Source: Ralstonia insidiosa (GTDB lineage Bacteria; Pseudomonadota; Gammaproteobacteria; Burkholderiales; Burkholderiaceae). From it: a stretch of DNA of 64,000 nucleotides. The stretch is from NCBI RefSeq assembly GCF_008801405.1, contig NZ_VZPV01000005.1, positions 62,001-126,000 on the forward strand. Reading direction: 5' to 3'. The notes beneath the pieces were generated by a model, which was not told the origin of the DNA, searched no databases, and saw only the letters and a program-made list of their open reading frames with translations. Within the stretch, counting starts at the first letter, position 1; each line of letters begins with the position of its first letter. Below are positions 23,977 through 34,779 of this stretch, piece after piece. The position numbers and the translations under genes are program-made.

Positions 23977-25404
23977 TTATTGCTGGGCAAGGAATGCCCA
24001 CAGCGCGGGCTCGGCGGAGTACGCCACGTTAAAGCGCAGCCATGGGTCGACTGTCTCGTCGGTGCGGAAATACTGGCCTGGTGCCAGCCAGATGTTGTGC
24101 CTGATGGCCTGGTCGGCCAGCGCGGAGGCATTCGGGTGGCCTGGCAGGCGTGCCCACAGGAAGAGGCCGCGCCCCGGCGTGTCGAACGCGACGGCGCCGT
24201 GCGTGCGCATGAGTGTTTCCGCATCGGCATGCGCCTTTGCCAGGCGCGCGGTCAGTCGTGCCACGTGTTCCGCGTAGACGGGCCGGGTAACGAATGCGTG
24301 CACGATGCGCTCGGTGATTTCCGACGAGGTGAGGGCGACGGCCATTTTGGTGCGCGCCAGTTCGCGTGCGATGGCCGCATCGGCCACCACGTAGCCCGCG
24401 CGCAATGACGGCGAGATCGTCTTGGAGAAGCCGCTCACATACAGCGTACGGCGCAGGCCATCTAGCGCGGCCAGCATGGGTGCGGCGGGGTCGGCCAGTT
24501 CGCGGTGCAGGTCGTCTTCGACGATCCACAGGCCGTGCTGCTCTGCCAGTTGCAGTACGCGGTAGGCGTTCTGCGCAGTCATCGATGTACCAGTCGGGTT
24601 TTGCAGGACGGAGCTGGTGAAGAGCGCACGCGGGCGCTCGGCATCGTCGGTGCGCAGGATGGCTTCCAATGCGGTGGTGTCCAACCCGTCTGGCGTGCGG
24701 GGTACGCCCACCACGCGCAGGCCGGCCAGCTTGAGCACCTGGAGCACATTGCAGTAGCCCGGTTCATCCACAGCCACCACGTCACCGGCCTTGAACAAGG
24801 TGCGCACGATCAGGTCCAGCGCCTGTGTGGCTCCGCTGGTCAGCAGGACCTGGGAACGCTCGACTGGCAACCCGCGCAGCGTGAGCGATTCCGCCACGGT
24901 TTCGCCCAACGGTGCATAGCCCCAAGGGTGCCCATAGCCCGCCACACGCAGCGCAGAGACACGGCTCACCGCGCGCATCGCCTCCTGCACACCGCGCTCA
25001 TCCAGCCAATCGTTCGGCAACCAGCCGCAGCCGGGTTTGATGGCGATGGAGCGGTCGGCAAACACGTCCGATAACAGCCAGGCCGCATTGAGCTTGGGTG
25101 GCTCCCATCGCGGCGCGACGGGCGCGGGCTGTGCAGGCGCGCGCGCGGCCACCAGATACCCGGAGCGCGGCCGTGCCACGATGGCCCCCAGCGCGGCCAG
25201 CCGCGTGTAGGCCTCGGCCACGGTGAACGTGCTGACGTCGTGCGCCTGAGCAAGCTTGCGCACCGAGGGCAGCCGTGTGCCCGGCGGCAGGCTGCGGTTT
25301 TCGACGGCGGTACGAATGCCTTGGACTATCTGATCGACCAACGTACGCTGGGGATGATGGAGATCGAGTTCGAGGTGTTCGAGTGGCATGTTGCGATGCG
25401 GCAT
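23977..25404 (-). CDS. MocR/GabR-type regulator (GntR helix-turn-helix plus aminotransferase domain)
   Basis: A 475-residue PLP-dependent transcription factor. Residues 15-85 are a GntR winged helix (TLVDQIVQGIRTAVENRSLPPGTRLPSVRKLAQAHDVSTFTVAEAYTRL). After a Pro/Ala linker, residues about 110-475 form a fold-type I aminotransferase-like domain with the PLP lysine in YVSGFSKTISPSLRAGY and the phosphate-binding TSGATQALD. MocR proteins bind PLP as an external or internal aldimine with an amino-acid effector and control an adjacent gene. It is divergent from an omega-aminotransferase/semialdehyde dehydrogenase operon, so it is almost certainly the beta-alanine or omega-amino-acid responsive regulator of that operon. 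Repeated TACAGTTT sites lie in the shared intergenic region. A second in-frame ATG (MPLEHLE) five codons in is also a possible start. Confidence 0.87.
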   Translation of the reverse strand: MPHRNMPLEHLELDLHHPQRTLVDQIVQGIRTAVENRSLPPGTRLPSVRKLAQAHDVSTFTVAEAYTRLAALGAIVARPRSGYLVAARAPAQPAPVAPRWEPPKLNAAWLLSDVFADRSIAIKPGCGWLPNDWLDERGVQEAMRAVSRVSALRVAGYGHPWGYAPLGETVAESLTLRGLPVERSQVLLTSGATQALDLIVRTLFKAGDVVAVDEPGYCNVLQVLKLAGLRVVGVPRTPDGLDTTALEAILRTDDAERPRALFTSSVLQNPTGTSMTAQNAYRVLQLAEQHGLWIVEDDLHRELADPAAPMLAALDGLRRTLYVSGFSKTISPSLRAGYVVADAAIARELARTKMAVALTSSEITERIVHAFVTRPVYAEHVARLTARLAKAHADAETLMRTHGAVAFDTPGRGLFLWARLPGHPNASALADQAIRHNIWLAPGQYFRTDETVDPWLRFNVAYSAEPALWAFLAQQ

Positions 25405-25430
25405 GTGACGGTATGAGCGCGGCGCGCACC

Positions 25431-25504
25431 TATACAGTTTCGTACAGAACCGTCATCTGTGCATGTCCGCAGTGCGTTTGGCTCTGTACAGTTTGCTCGA
25501 ACCG
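25431..25504. promoter_or_regulatory. Repeated TACAGTTT...GAACCG sites, candidate MocR operators
   Basis: TACAGTTT occurs at 25433-25440 and again in direct orientation at 25487-25494. Each copy is followed by GAACCG (25447-25452 and 25499-25504). A further TACAG lies at 25443-25447. Direct repeats are the usual target of MocR/GabR regulators. The sites lie between the two divergent start codons. Confidence 0.5.
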
Positions 25505-25540
25505 TTGATTTGCTTGCCTGATTTTCTTTCGGAGACACCG

Positions 25541-26878
25541 ATGAAACCCGCACCGCACCCGCTGGAAACGACTGACCTGTCCTACTTCTGGATGCCGTTT
25601 ACGGCCAACCGCCAGTACAAGGCCGCGCCGCGCCTGCTCACATCGGCACAAGGCATGTATTACCGCGACGCCGATGGCCGCGAGGTGCTGGACGGTACGG
25701 CCGGCCTGTGGTGCGTCAACGCCGGCCACAGCCGCAAGGAAATCGTCGACGCCATCACCGCGCAGGCCAGCACGCTGGATTTCGCGCCCACCTTCCAGAT
25801 GGGCCACCCAATGGCTTTTCGCGCGGCCGAGAAAGTGGCCGAGCTGATGCCGGAAGGGCTGAACCGCATCTTCTTCGTCAACTCTGGTTCGGAGGCGGTG
25901 GACACCGCGCTCAAGATTGCGCTGGCCTACCACCGCGCGCGTGGGGAGGGGCAGCGCACCCGTCTGATTGGCCGTGAGCGCGGCTATCACGGCGTGGGCT
26001 TCGGCGGTATTTCCGTGGGCGGTATCTCGCCGAACCGCAAGGCGTTCTCGGGTAACCTGATCCCAGGCGTCGACCACCTGCCGCACACGCATGCACCTGA
26101 GCACAACGCGTTCTCCAAGGGCCAGCCGGCATGGGGCGAGCACTTGGCCGATGAGCTGGAGCGCCTCGTCACGCTGCACGATGCGTCGACCATTGCCGCC
26201 GTCATTGTCGAGCCGCTGGCCGGCTCCACGGGCGTGCTGGTGCCGCCCAAGGGATACCTGCAACGCCTGCGTGCGCTGTGTGACAAGCACGGCATCCTGC
26301 TGATCTTCGACGAGGTCATCACCGGGTTTGGCCGCCTGGGCGCCGCCACGGCCGCAGAGTTCTTTGGCGTGACGCCGGATCTGCTGACGATGGCCAAGGG
26401 TATCAACAACGCCGCCGTGCCAATGGGCGCCGTGGCCGTACGCCAGTCGCTGCATGACACCATCATTGACGCCGGCGCGCCGGGCGCCATCGAGCTGTTC
26501 CACGGCTATACGTATTCCGCGCACCCGCTCGCTGCTGCCGCTGCGGTTGCTGCCATCGACCTGTATCGCAGCGAGGGTTTGTTCGAGCGTGCTCGCGCGC
26601 TGTCGCCGGCATTTGAAGCCGCGGCGCATTCGGTCAAGGGCGCGCCGCATGTGAAGGACATCCGCAACCTGGGGCTGGTGGCCGGCATCGAACTGGAATC
26701 GCGGCCGGGTGCCATCGGCGCACGCGCGTACGAAGTCTTCCTGAAATGCCTGGAGCGTGGCGTGCTGGTGCGCTACACCGGCGACATCCTGGCGTTCTCG
26801 CCGCCGCTCATCATCGACGAGGCGCAGATCGCGCGCATCTTCGACACCGTCCGTACCGTTCTGCAAGAGGTAGCTTGA
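25541..26878 (+). CDS. Beta-alanine/omega-amino acid--pyruvate aminotransferase
   Basis: A 445-residue class III PLP aminotransferase that moves the terminal amino group of beta-alanine or a similar omega-amino acid to pyruvate, giving malonate semialdehyde and alanine. The start MKPAPHPLE has a GGAG site, and the longer frame adds a hydrophobic stretch that overlaps the operator region. Diagnostic parts are YFWMPFTANRQYKAAPRLL at the N-terminus, FVNSGSEAVDTALKIALAYHRARG, the cofactor region ERGYHGVGFGGISVGGI, FDEVITGFGRLG and the Schiff-base lysine in LLTMAKGINNAAVPMGAV. The FWMPFTANR start is typical of beta-alanine--pyruvate aminotransferases. It is one base from the semialdehyde dehydrogenase gene and divergent from the MocR regulator, a classic catabolic module. 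Confidence 0.88.
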   Translation: MKPAPHPLETTDLSYFWMPFTANRQYKAAPRLLTSAQGMYYRDADGREVLDGTAGLWCVNAGHSRKEIVDAITAQASTLDFAPTFQMGHPMAFRAAEKVAELMPEGLNRIFFVNSGSEAVDTALKIALAYHRARGEGQRTRLIGRERGYHGVGFGGISVGGISPNRKAFSGNLIPGVDHLPHTHAPEHNAFSKGQPAWGEHLADELERLVTLHDASTIAAVIVEPLAGSTGVLVPPKGYLQRLRALCDKHGILLIFDEVITGFGRLGAATAAEFFGVTPDLLTMAKGINNAAVPMGAVAVRQSLHDTIIDAGAPGAIELFHGYTYSAHPLAAAAAVAAIDLYRSEGLFERARALSPAFEAAAHSVKGAPHVKDIRNLGLVAGIELESRPGAIGARAYEVFLKCLERGVLVRYTGDILAFSPPLIIDEAQIARIFDTVRTVLQEVA

Positions 26879-26879
26879 G

Positions 26880-28403
<1,524 letters not shown>

Positions 28404-28425
28404 GCGTCGTACGCAGCAAAGAAGA

Positions 28426-28448
28426 GGGAGGCGATGCCTCCCTTTTTT
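28426..28448 (+). terminator. Intrinsic terminator of the aminotransferase-mmsA operon
   Basis: Perfect seven-base arms GGGAGGC and GCCTCCC with a three-base loop, immediately followed by six T residues, 22 bases after the mmsA stop. Confidence 0.9.
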
Positions 28449-28478
28449 CCTTGAGCGTGCGGTTGGTCAACCGCGCCG

Positions 28479-28685
28479 TCATATTGGTTTGATATTCACC
28501 GCGATCGGCTCGCCATCGGGGCCAATCTCGATATCGAAACTCACGCGCTGACCCTCATGGAAAGCAGGTGTGCGTGAAAACTGGATCTCCGAATCCCGAA
28601 TAAAACGCGGGGCAGCGTGCATTTCTGCAGCTGCCCCGGCGGGCGGATCATATTGAACGGCGTTATCTTCAATTCGGCTGGCCAT
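28479..28685 (-). CDS. Small protein resembling the C-terminal half of a cold-shock domain
   Basis: A 68-residue protein without a database name that I know. The ATG has a GGGAG ribosome-binding site seven bases upstream. The second half, HEGQRVSFDIEIGPDGEPIAVNIKP, lines up closely with the last 26 residues of the CspA protein encoded 200 bases away (KEGQKVSFDVTQGPKGKQASNIVP), and the preceding SEIQFSRTPAF fits the AHFSAINAAGF strand. The N-terminal half does not contain the CSD strands with RNP1/RNP2 (WFNDAKGFGFI), so nucleic-acid contacts of that part are missing. It may be a decayed cold-shock duplicate or an interacting fragment. Note that it is on the same strand and just downstream of cspA. 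Confidence 0.6.
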   Translation of the reverse strand: MASRIEDNAVQYDPPAGAAAEMHAAPRFIRDSEIQFSRTPAFHEGQRVSFDIEIGPDGEPIAVNIKPI

Positions 28686-28803
28686 TGCATTCTCCCGAGA
28701 GGGACTTCGTCAAACCGGAGCGCTGTTTCCAGCAACCCTTCGACCGCTTGATGGCAAACACGTACTGAACAACCCTTACAACTGACTTCTAGGGGCTTTT
28801 GAC

Positions 28804-28837
28804 CGGCGCGCCGCCTGCCCGGAAGGATGGCGCGCCG
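28804..28837 (-). terminator. Long GC hairpin downstream of cspA
   Basis: Nine-base perfect arms CGGCGCGCC and GGCGCGCCG with a 16-base loop, 50-85 bases past the cspA stop on the minus strand. The sequence that follows (GTCAAAAGCCCC) is not T-rich, so termination is possible but not assured. Confidence 0.35.
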
Positions 28838-28888
28838 TCCTGCAATCGCAATGACGATCTTGGCGGTGCCTGTGCCCCGGCCTTCGAC

Positions 28889-29092
28889 TTACTGCGGCAC
28901 GATATTCGACGCCTGCTTACCCTTCGGGCCTTGCGTGACGTCAAACGATACCTTTTGACCTTCCTTCAGGCTTTTGAAGCCCGCCGCATTGATCGCAGAG
29001 AAATGCGCGAAAAGGTCCTCACCGCCGTCATCCGGGGTAATGAAGCCGAAGCCCTTTGCGTCGTTGAACCACTTAACAGTACCAGTAGCCAT
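28889..29092 (-). CDS. cspA: Cold-shock protein CspA family
   Basis: A 67-residue single cold-shock domain, the standard length. RNP1 (KGFGFIT) and RNP2 (DLFAHFS) motifs are complete, with aromatic residues Trp11, Phe12, Phe18, Phe20 and Phe31 in the nucleic-acid face. It binds single-stranded RNA and DNA and acts as an RNA chaperone in the cytosol; some members are cold-induced, others growth-phase-dependent. The start MATGTVKWF is chosen since the longer frame runs through the leader. A sigma-70 promoter with consensus spacing lies about 95-125 bases upstream, giving a leader of roughly 85-90 nucleotides with a perfect palindrome at its start. Confidence 0.95.
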   Translation of the reverse strand: MATGTVKWFNDAKGFGFITPDDGGEDLFAHFSAINAAGFKSLKEGQKVSFDVTQGPKGKQASNIVPQ

Positions 29093-29169
29093 GATCTTGA
29101 GTCGTAAAGTTGAGAAATCGATCGGCCGCCGGCCAAGAGAAACATAGCAGGCAGACCCGGCCAAACCGG

Positions 29170-29185
29170 CCAAACGATCGTTTGG
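29170..29185. promoter_or_regulatory. Perfect 16-base palindrome at the cspA transcription start
   Basis: CCAAACGATCGTTTGG is a perfect palindrome. It covers the predicted transcription start, five to ten bases downstream of the -10, so it could be an operator or, in RNA, a 5'-terminal hairpin controlling stability or cold-dependent translation. Confidence 0.45.
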
Positions 29186-29187
29186 TG

Positions 29188-29216
29188 AATATATGCTTGG
29201 CGCGTCTCCTCGTCAA
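29188..29216 (-). promoter_or_regulatory. Sigma-70 promoter of cspA
   Basis: On the minus strand: TTGACG, 17-base spacer, TATATT. Both hexamers are five-of-six matches with ideal spacing. Transcription should start near 29181 and give a leader of about 88 nucleotides. Confidence 0.65.
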
Positions 29217-29300
29217 AGTCTGTTTTTTTCATTTCTCTTGTTTAGATCAAGCATAGGCGATGCCTACTGGGCACATCAGGGTCCGGGCGTTCTTGCCATC

Positions 29301-29336
29301 GGTGCAAACACTCGCACAAAACCGAGTGTTTTCACC
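29301..29336 (+). promoter_or_regulatory. Long leader hairpin or operator before kup
   Basis: A 36-base inverted repeat: arms GGTG-C-AAACACTCG and CGAGTGTTT-T-CACC, pairing 13 of 14 positions around an eight-base loop. It lies 109 bases upstream of the kup start. It has no T-run after it. It may be an RNA control element of potassium uptake or a DNA operator. Confidence 0.5.
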
Positions 29337-29445
29337 TAAGCTTTAGTGGCTTCTGCCGCACTCCAAAGCCGCGCCAGGCGTGGGCGGCATGGCAGATCGT
29401 GCACGAAAATTGCGCGTGCTCCCGCCGTTCCAGTCGCAGGCAACC

Positions 29446-31341
29446 ATGACGACAGCCACCGCCAGCACAATCAGAAAAAAACCCGCGTTGATGGCCACCA
29501 TGGTGGGCGCAATCGGTGTGGTCTTCGGGGACATCGGCACCAGCCCCTTGTATGCACTAAAGGAATGCTTCAACCCCGAGCATGGGGTTCCGTTCTCGGA
29601 CCAGACCGTTTTCGGCATCCTGTCGATGCTGCTCTGGGCGATGACGCTGGTGGTCTCCATCAAATACGTGGTGTTCGTCATGCGCGCCGACAACAACGGC
29701 GAGGGCGGCATTCTTGCATTGACAGCGCTGGCCATGCGCGCCAGCGGCGGCAGCGCCCGGTTCACCCGCACGCTCATGATGCTCGGCCTGTTGGGTGCCG
29801 CCATGTTCTACGGCGACGCGGTCATCACGCCAGCCATTTCGGTGCTTTCTGCCATTGAAGGCATGGAAATCATGGCGCCCGCGCTGCAGACGTGGGTGTT
29901 GCCGCTGGCGTTGGTGGTGCTGATTGGCTTGTTTCTGCTGCAGAAGCAGGGCACGCACGTGGTCGGACGCCTGTTCGGGCCGATCATGTTGATCTGGTTC
30001 GTGCTGCTTGGGCTGATCGGATTGGCGTCGGTGGTGAAGTCTCCGCAGGTGCTTGTGGCGTTGAGCCCCACGTATGCGCTCGAATTTGCGTTCCGGCACA
30101 CCATCCTGGCGTTCATCGTGTTTGGCTCGGTGTTCCTGGCATTGACCGGCGCAGAAGCGCTCTATGCTGACATGGGCCACTTTGGTGCACGGCCGATCCG
30201 CTTTGCCTGGTTCTACATCGCCATGCCTTGCCTGTTGCTGAATTACTTCGGGCAAGGGGCATTACTGCTGCGCGAGCCTTCCGCCGTGCAGAACCCCTTC
30301 TTCCTGTTGATGCCGAACTGGGCCGTCGGGCCGATGGTGGTGCTGGCGACAGCCGCCACCGTGATCGCATCGCAGGCGGTCATCTCCGGTGCGTTCTCGA
30401 TGACGGCGCAGGCCGTGCACTTGGGCTATGCGCCACGCATGAAGATTCTCTACACGTCGGATGTGGAAATCGGCCAGATCTATGTGCCGGTCGTGAACTA
30501 CATCCTGCTGTTGCTGGTGGTGGCCGTGGTGTTGGCCTTCGGCAAGTCCGATAACCTGGCCGCGGCTTACGGCATTGCCGTGACGACCACCATGCTGCTG
30601 ACCACGGGCCTGGTGACCGTGGTCATGCACAATGCGTGGAAGTGGAGCCTGCCCGTGGTGGCCAGCCTCGGCGCCGTGTTTCTGGCGGTGGACCTGTCGT
30701 TCTTCAGCGCCAACCTGCTCAAGATCGCGGCAGGTGGCTGGTTCCCGCTGCTACTGGGTGGCCTGATCTTCTTCCTGATGGTGACGTGGCACACGGGCAC
30801 GCAGTTGCTCAAGGCGCGCAACGTGGAGGGCGGCATTCCGCTTGAGCCTTTCATGGAAGGGCTGTTGCGCCATCCCCCATATCGGGTGGACGGTACGGCG
30901 GTGTACCTCACGCCGAGCATCGAGTTCGTGCCGCTGGCGTTGTTGCACAACCTCAAGCACAACCACGTGCTGCACAAGCGCGTGCTGTTCATTCACTTCC
31001 GTACGCTGGCTGTGCCTTATGTGGAGCCCGCCAAGCGGATGGTGCTCAAGACCATCGGCGAAGACATCTACACCGCAGTGGTGGACTTCGGCTTCAAGGA
31101 AACCCCCGCTGTCGACGACATCGTCAAGAACGTGGGCCAGCGCTTGAATATCGTCTTTGAGGATATGGAAACATCGTTCTTCATTACTCGTGCCACGGTG
31201 GTGCCGTCACCGCTGCCCGGCATGGCGATGTGGCGCGAATCGCTGTTTGCCTGGATGCAGCACAACAGTGCCAAACCGTCGGATTTCTTCCGGATTCCAG
31301 CCAACCGGTTGGTTGAGTTGGGGAGCAAGGTGGAGATCTAG
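29446..31341 (+). CDS. kup: Low-affinity potassium transporter Kup
   Basis: A 631-residue K+/H+ symporter of the KUP/HAK/KT family. The start MTTATASTIRKKP gives the normal family length; the upstream ATG adds 22 residues not typical of the family. Diagnostic segments: GAIGVVFGDIGTSPLYALKECF in helix 1, SIKYVVFVMRADNNGEGGILALTALAMR, then LLGLLGAAMFYGDAVITPAISVLSAIEG, and ALYADMGHFGARPIRFAWF. About 12 membrane helices fill residues 20-450, and the C-terminal cytosolic domain follows. It drives K+ uptake at neutral to low pH. It stands alone, divergent from cspA and convergent with the fdhD operon (15-base gap). A strong inverted repeat in its leader suggests post-transcriptional or repressor control. 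Confidence 0.94.
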   Translation: MTTATASTIRKKPALMATMVGAIGVVFGDIGTSPLYALKECFNPEHGVPFSDQTVFGILSMLLWAMTLVVSIKYVVFVMRADNNGEGGILALTALAMRASGGSARFTRTLMMLGLLGAAMFYGDAVITPAISVLSAIEGMEIMAPALQTWVLPLALVVLIGLFLLQKQGTHVVGRLFGPIMLIWFVLLGLIGLASVVKSPQVLVALSPTYALEFAFRHTILAFIVFGSVFLALTGAEALYADMGHFGARPIRFAWFYIAMPCLLLNYFGQGALLLREPSAVQNPFFLLMPNWAVGPMVVLATAATVIASQAVISGAFSMTAQAVHLGYAPRMKILYTSDVEIGQIYVPVVNYILLLLVVAVVLAFGKSDNLAAAYGIAVTTTMLLTTGLVTVVMHNAWKWSLPVVASLGAVFLAVDLSFFSANLLKIAAGGWFPLLLGGLIFFLMVTWHTGTQLLKARNVEGGIPLEPFMEGLLRHPPYRVDGTAVYLTPSIEFVPLALLHNLKHNHVLHKRVLFIHFRTLAVPYVEPAKRMVLKTIGEDIYTAVVDFGFKETPAVDDIVKNVGQRLNIVFEDMETSFFITRATVVPSPLPGMAMWRESLFAWMQHNSAKPSDFFRIPANRLVELGSKVEI

Positions 31342-31355
31342 TCCGCGCCCGCGTT

Positions 31356-32171
31356 CTACGCGAATCGGGTTGCGCTGTCGCCCCGGCAGAACGCCAGCAG
31401 CATCAGGTTGCCCGCCTTGGCATGCTGGATCGCGAGTGACGACGGCGCGGAGATCGTCGCCAGCAGCGGTACCTCCATCTGCACGCATTTGCGCGCCAGC
31501 TCGAAGCTCGCGCGGCTGGTCATGACGATGAAACCGTCGGTCGGGCGGATGCCGAGCCGGGTCAGCCGGCCGATCAGTTTGTCCAGTGCGTTGTGGCGAC
31601 CGACGTCTTCCAGTACATGCAGTGGTGCATTGCCATCTGCAGGCACCCAGCCTGCCGCATGCAGGCCGCCGGTGAGCGCGTTGGCGGGTTGATGTACGGT
31701 CATTGCCTGCATGGCGTCGAGCACCTGTGCGTCGGCAAGTGATGCCATCCACGTTGGCTGTGCAAGGGGTATCGGCGAAGCTTCAAAGGTCTGCAGGCTC
31801 TCGATGCCACACAGGCCGCAGCCCGTCGGGCCAGCCAATGCGCGGCGTCGTTCCTTCAAGCGGACGAAGCAGTGCGAGGCGATTTCGGTGTGGATCTCGA
31901 TGCCATGCACGTGCGTTTCGACATCGGCGCCGCGCCAGTCAGCACGGCTGTCGATGATGCCCTCGGACAGCGCAAAGCCCAGTGCAAAGTCTTCCAGATC
32001 AGCGGGCGAGGCCATCATCACGGCGTGCGTGATGCCGTTGAAGATGAGCGCCACCGGTGTCTCATCTGCAACGGCGGTGGTGGTGTCTTCGTGTGCGCCA
32101 GCACGTGTGCGCCGCGTTGCTGACGTTGAGACGACGGGCAGGCCGGCTGGGTGGCGGGTGAGGGCGGTCAT
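31356..32171 (-). CDS. fdhD: Formate dehydrogenase accessory sulfurtransferase FdhD
   Basis: A 271-residue cytosolic protein that passes sulfur from IscS to the molybdenum cofactor of formate dehydrogenase, giving the essential sulfido ligand. The catalytic CxxC motif is present as GPTGCGLCGIES (Cys118, Cys121), and the family segments LALGFALSEGII, LHVLEDVGRHNALDKLIGR, and FIVMTSRASFELARK are all seen. Its ATG overlaps the stop of the upstream 81-residue gene by four bases, so it is the last gene of an operon with the YdeP-like molybdoenzyme, which is presumably its client. Confidence 0.93.
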   Translation of the reverse strand: MTALTRHPAGLPVVSTSATRRTRAGAHEDTTTAVADETPVALIFNGITHAVMMASPADLEDFALGFALSEGIIDSRADWRGADVETHVHGIEIHTEIASHCFVRLKERRRALAGPTGCGLCGIESLQTFEASPIPLAQPTWMASLADAQVLDAMQAMTVHQPANALTGGLHAAGWVPADGNAPLHVLEDVGRHNALDKLIGRLTRLGIRPTDGFIVMTSRASFELARKCVQMEVPLLATISAPSSLAIQHAKAGNLMLLAFCRGDSATRFA

Positions 32172-32412
32172 GCGGTGGTACTCGGTACAGCGCGGCCAGC
32201 ATCGAGCAGCACGACCAGCCAGCGTGTGTCATCCATGGTGACGCGCAACAGGCCCGCATCGGCCAGCGGATGCAACGCGCGCAGCACGGTGCTGGCGCGT
32301 TCGCCTACGCGTTTGGTCAGCCAGGGTAGCGACACCGGTTTGCCGGGTTCGGTTTCGTGCAGTGCCGTCAACAGCGCAAGCTGCAGCGCAGACCACGCCG
32401 GTTCGTTCGACA

Positions 32413-32413
<1 letters not shown>
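32168..32413 (-). CDS. Small winged-helix-like protein between molybdoenzyme and FdhD
   Basis: An 81-residue protein that looks like a stripped-down winged helix: LQLALLTALHETEPGKPVSLPWLTKRVGERASTVLRALHPLADAGLLRVTMDDTRWLVVLLD. The SLPWLTKRVGERASTVLRALHPLADAGLL run has the helix-turn-helix spacing of MarR/IclR-type domains and the following strands would form the wing. It has no dimer extension. Its start overlaps the stop of the molybdoenzyme gene (TGATG) and its stop overlaps the start of fdhD (ATGA), so translation is coupled. I know similar unnamed small genes at fdhD loci in related bacteria. A regulator of the locus or an assembly helper are both possible. Confidence 0.6.
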
Positions 32414-34752
<2,339 letters not shown>

Positions 34753-34779
34753 GACGGCGCGGTGGCTTGATTTCAGGCG

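Larger units (their letters stand above)
29093..29445. other. 353-base intergenic region between divergent cspA and kup
   Basis: Contains the cspA leader (about 29093-29181), the palindrome 29170-29185, the cspA promoter (29188-29216) and the kup leader hairpin (29301-29336), each listed separately. The rest (29217-29300 and 29337-29445) has no clear coding frame or structure; an upstream in-frame ATG for kup at 29380 exists but has no ribosome-binding site. Confidence 0.5.

Noticed and set aside
28804..28837. Paired GGCGCGCC sequences considered as a mobile-element end or attachment site
   Set aside because: No transposase or target duplication is seen; simplest explanation is a GC hairpin after cspA.
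28799..29107. Plus-strand frame of 102 codons antisense to cspA
   Set aside because: It mirrors the cspA gene and has no independent start signal; only the minus-strand cold-shock domain is convincing.
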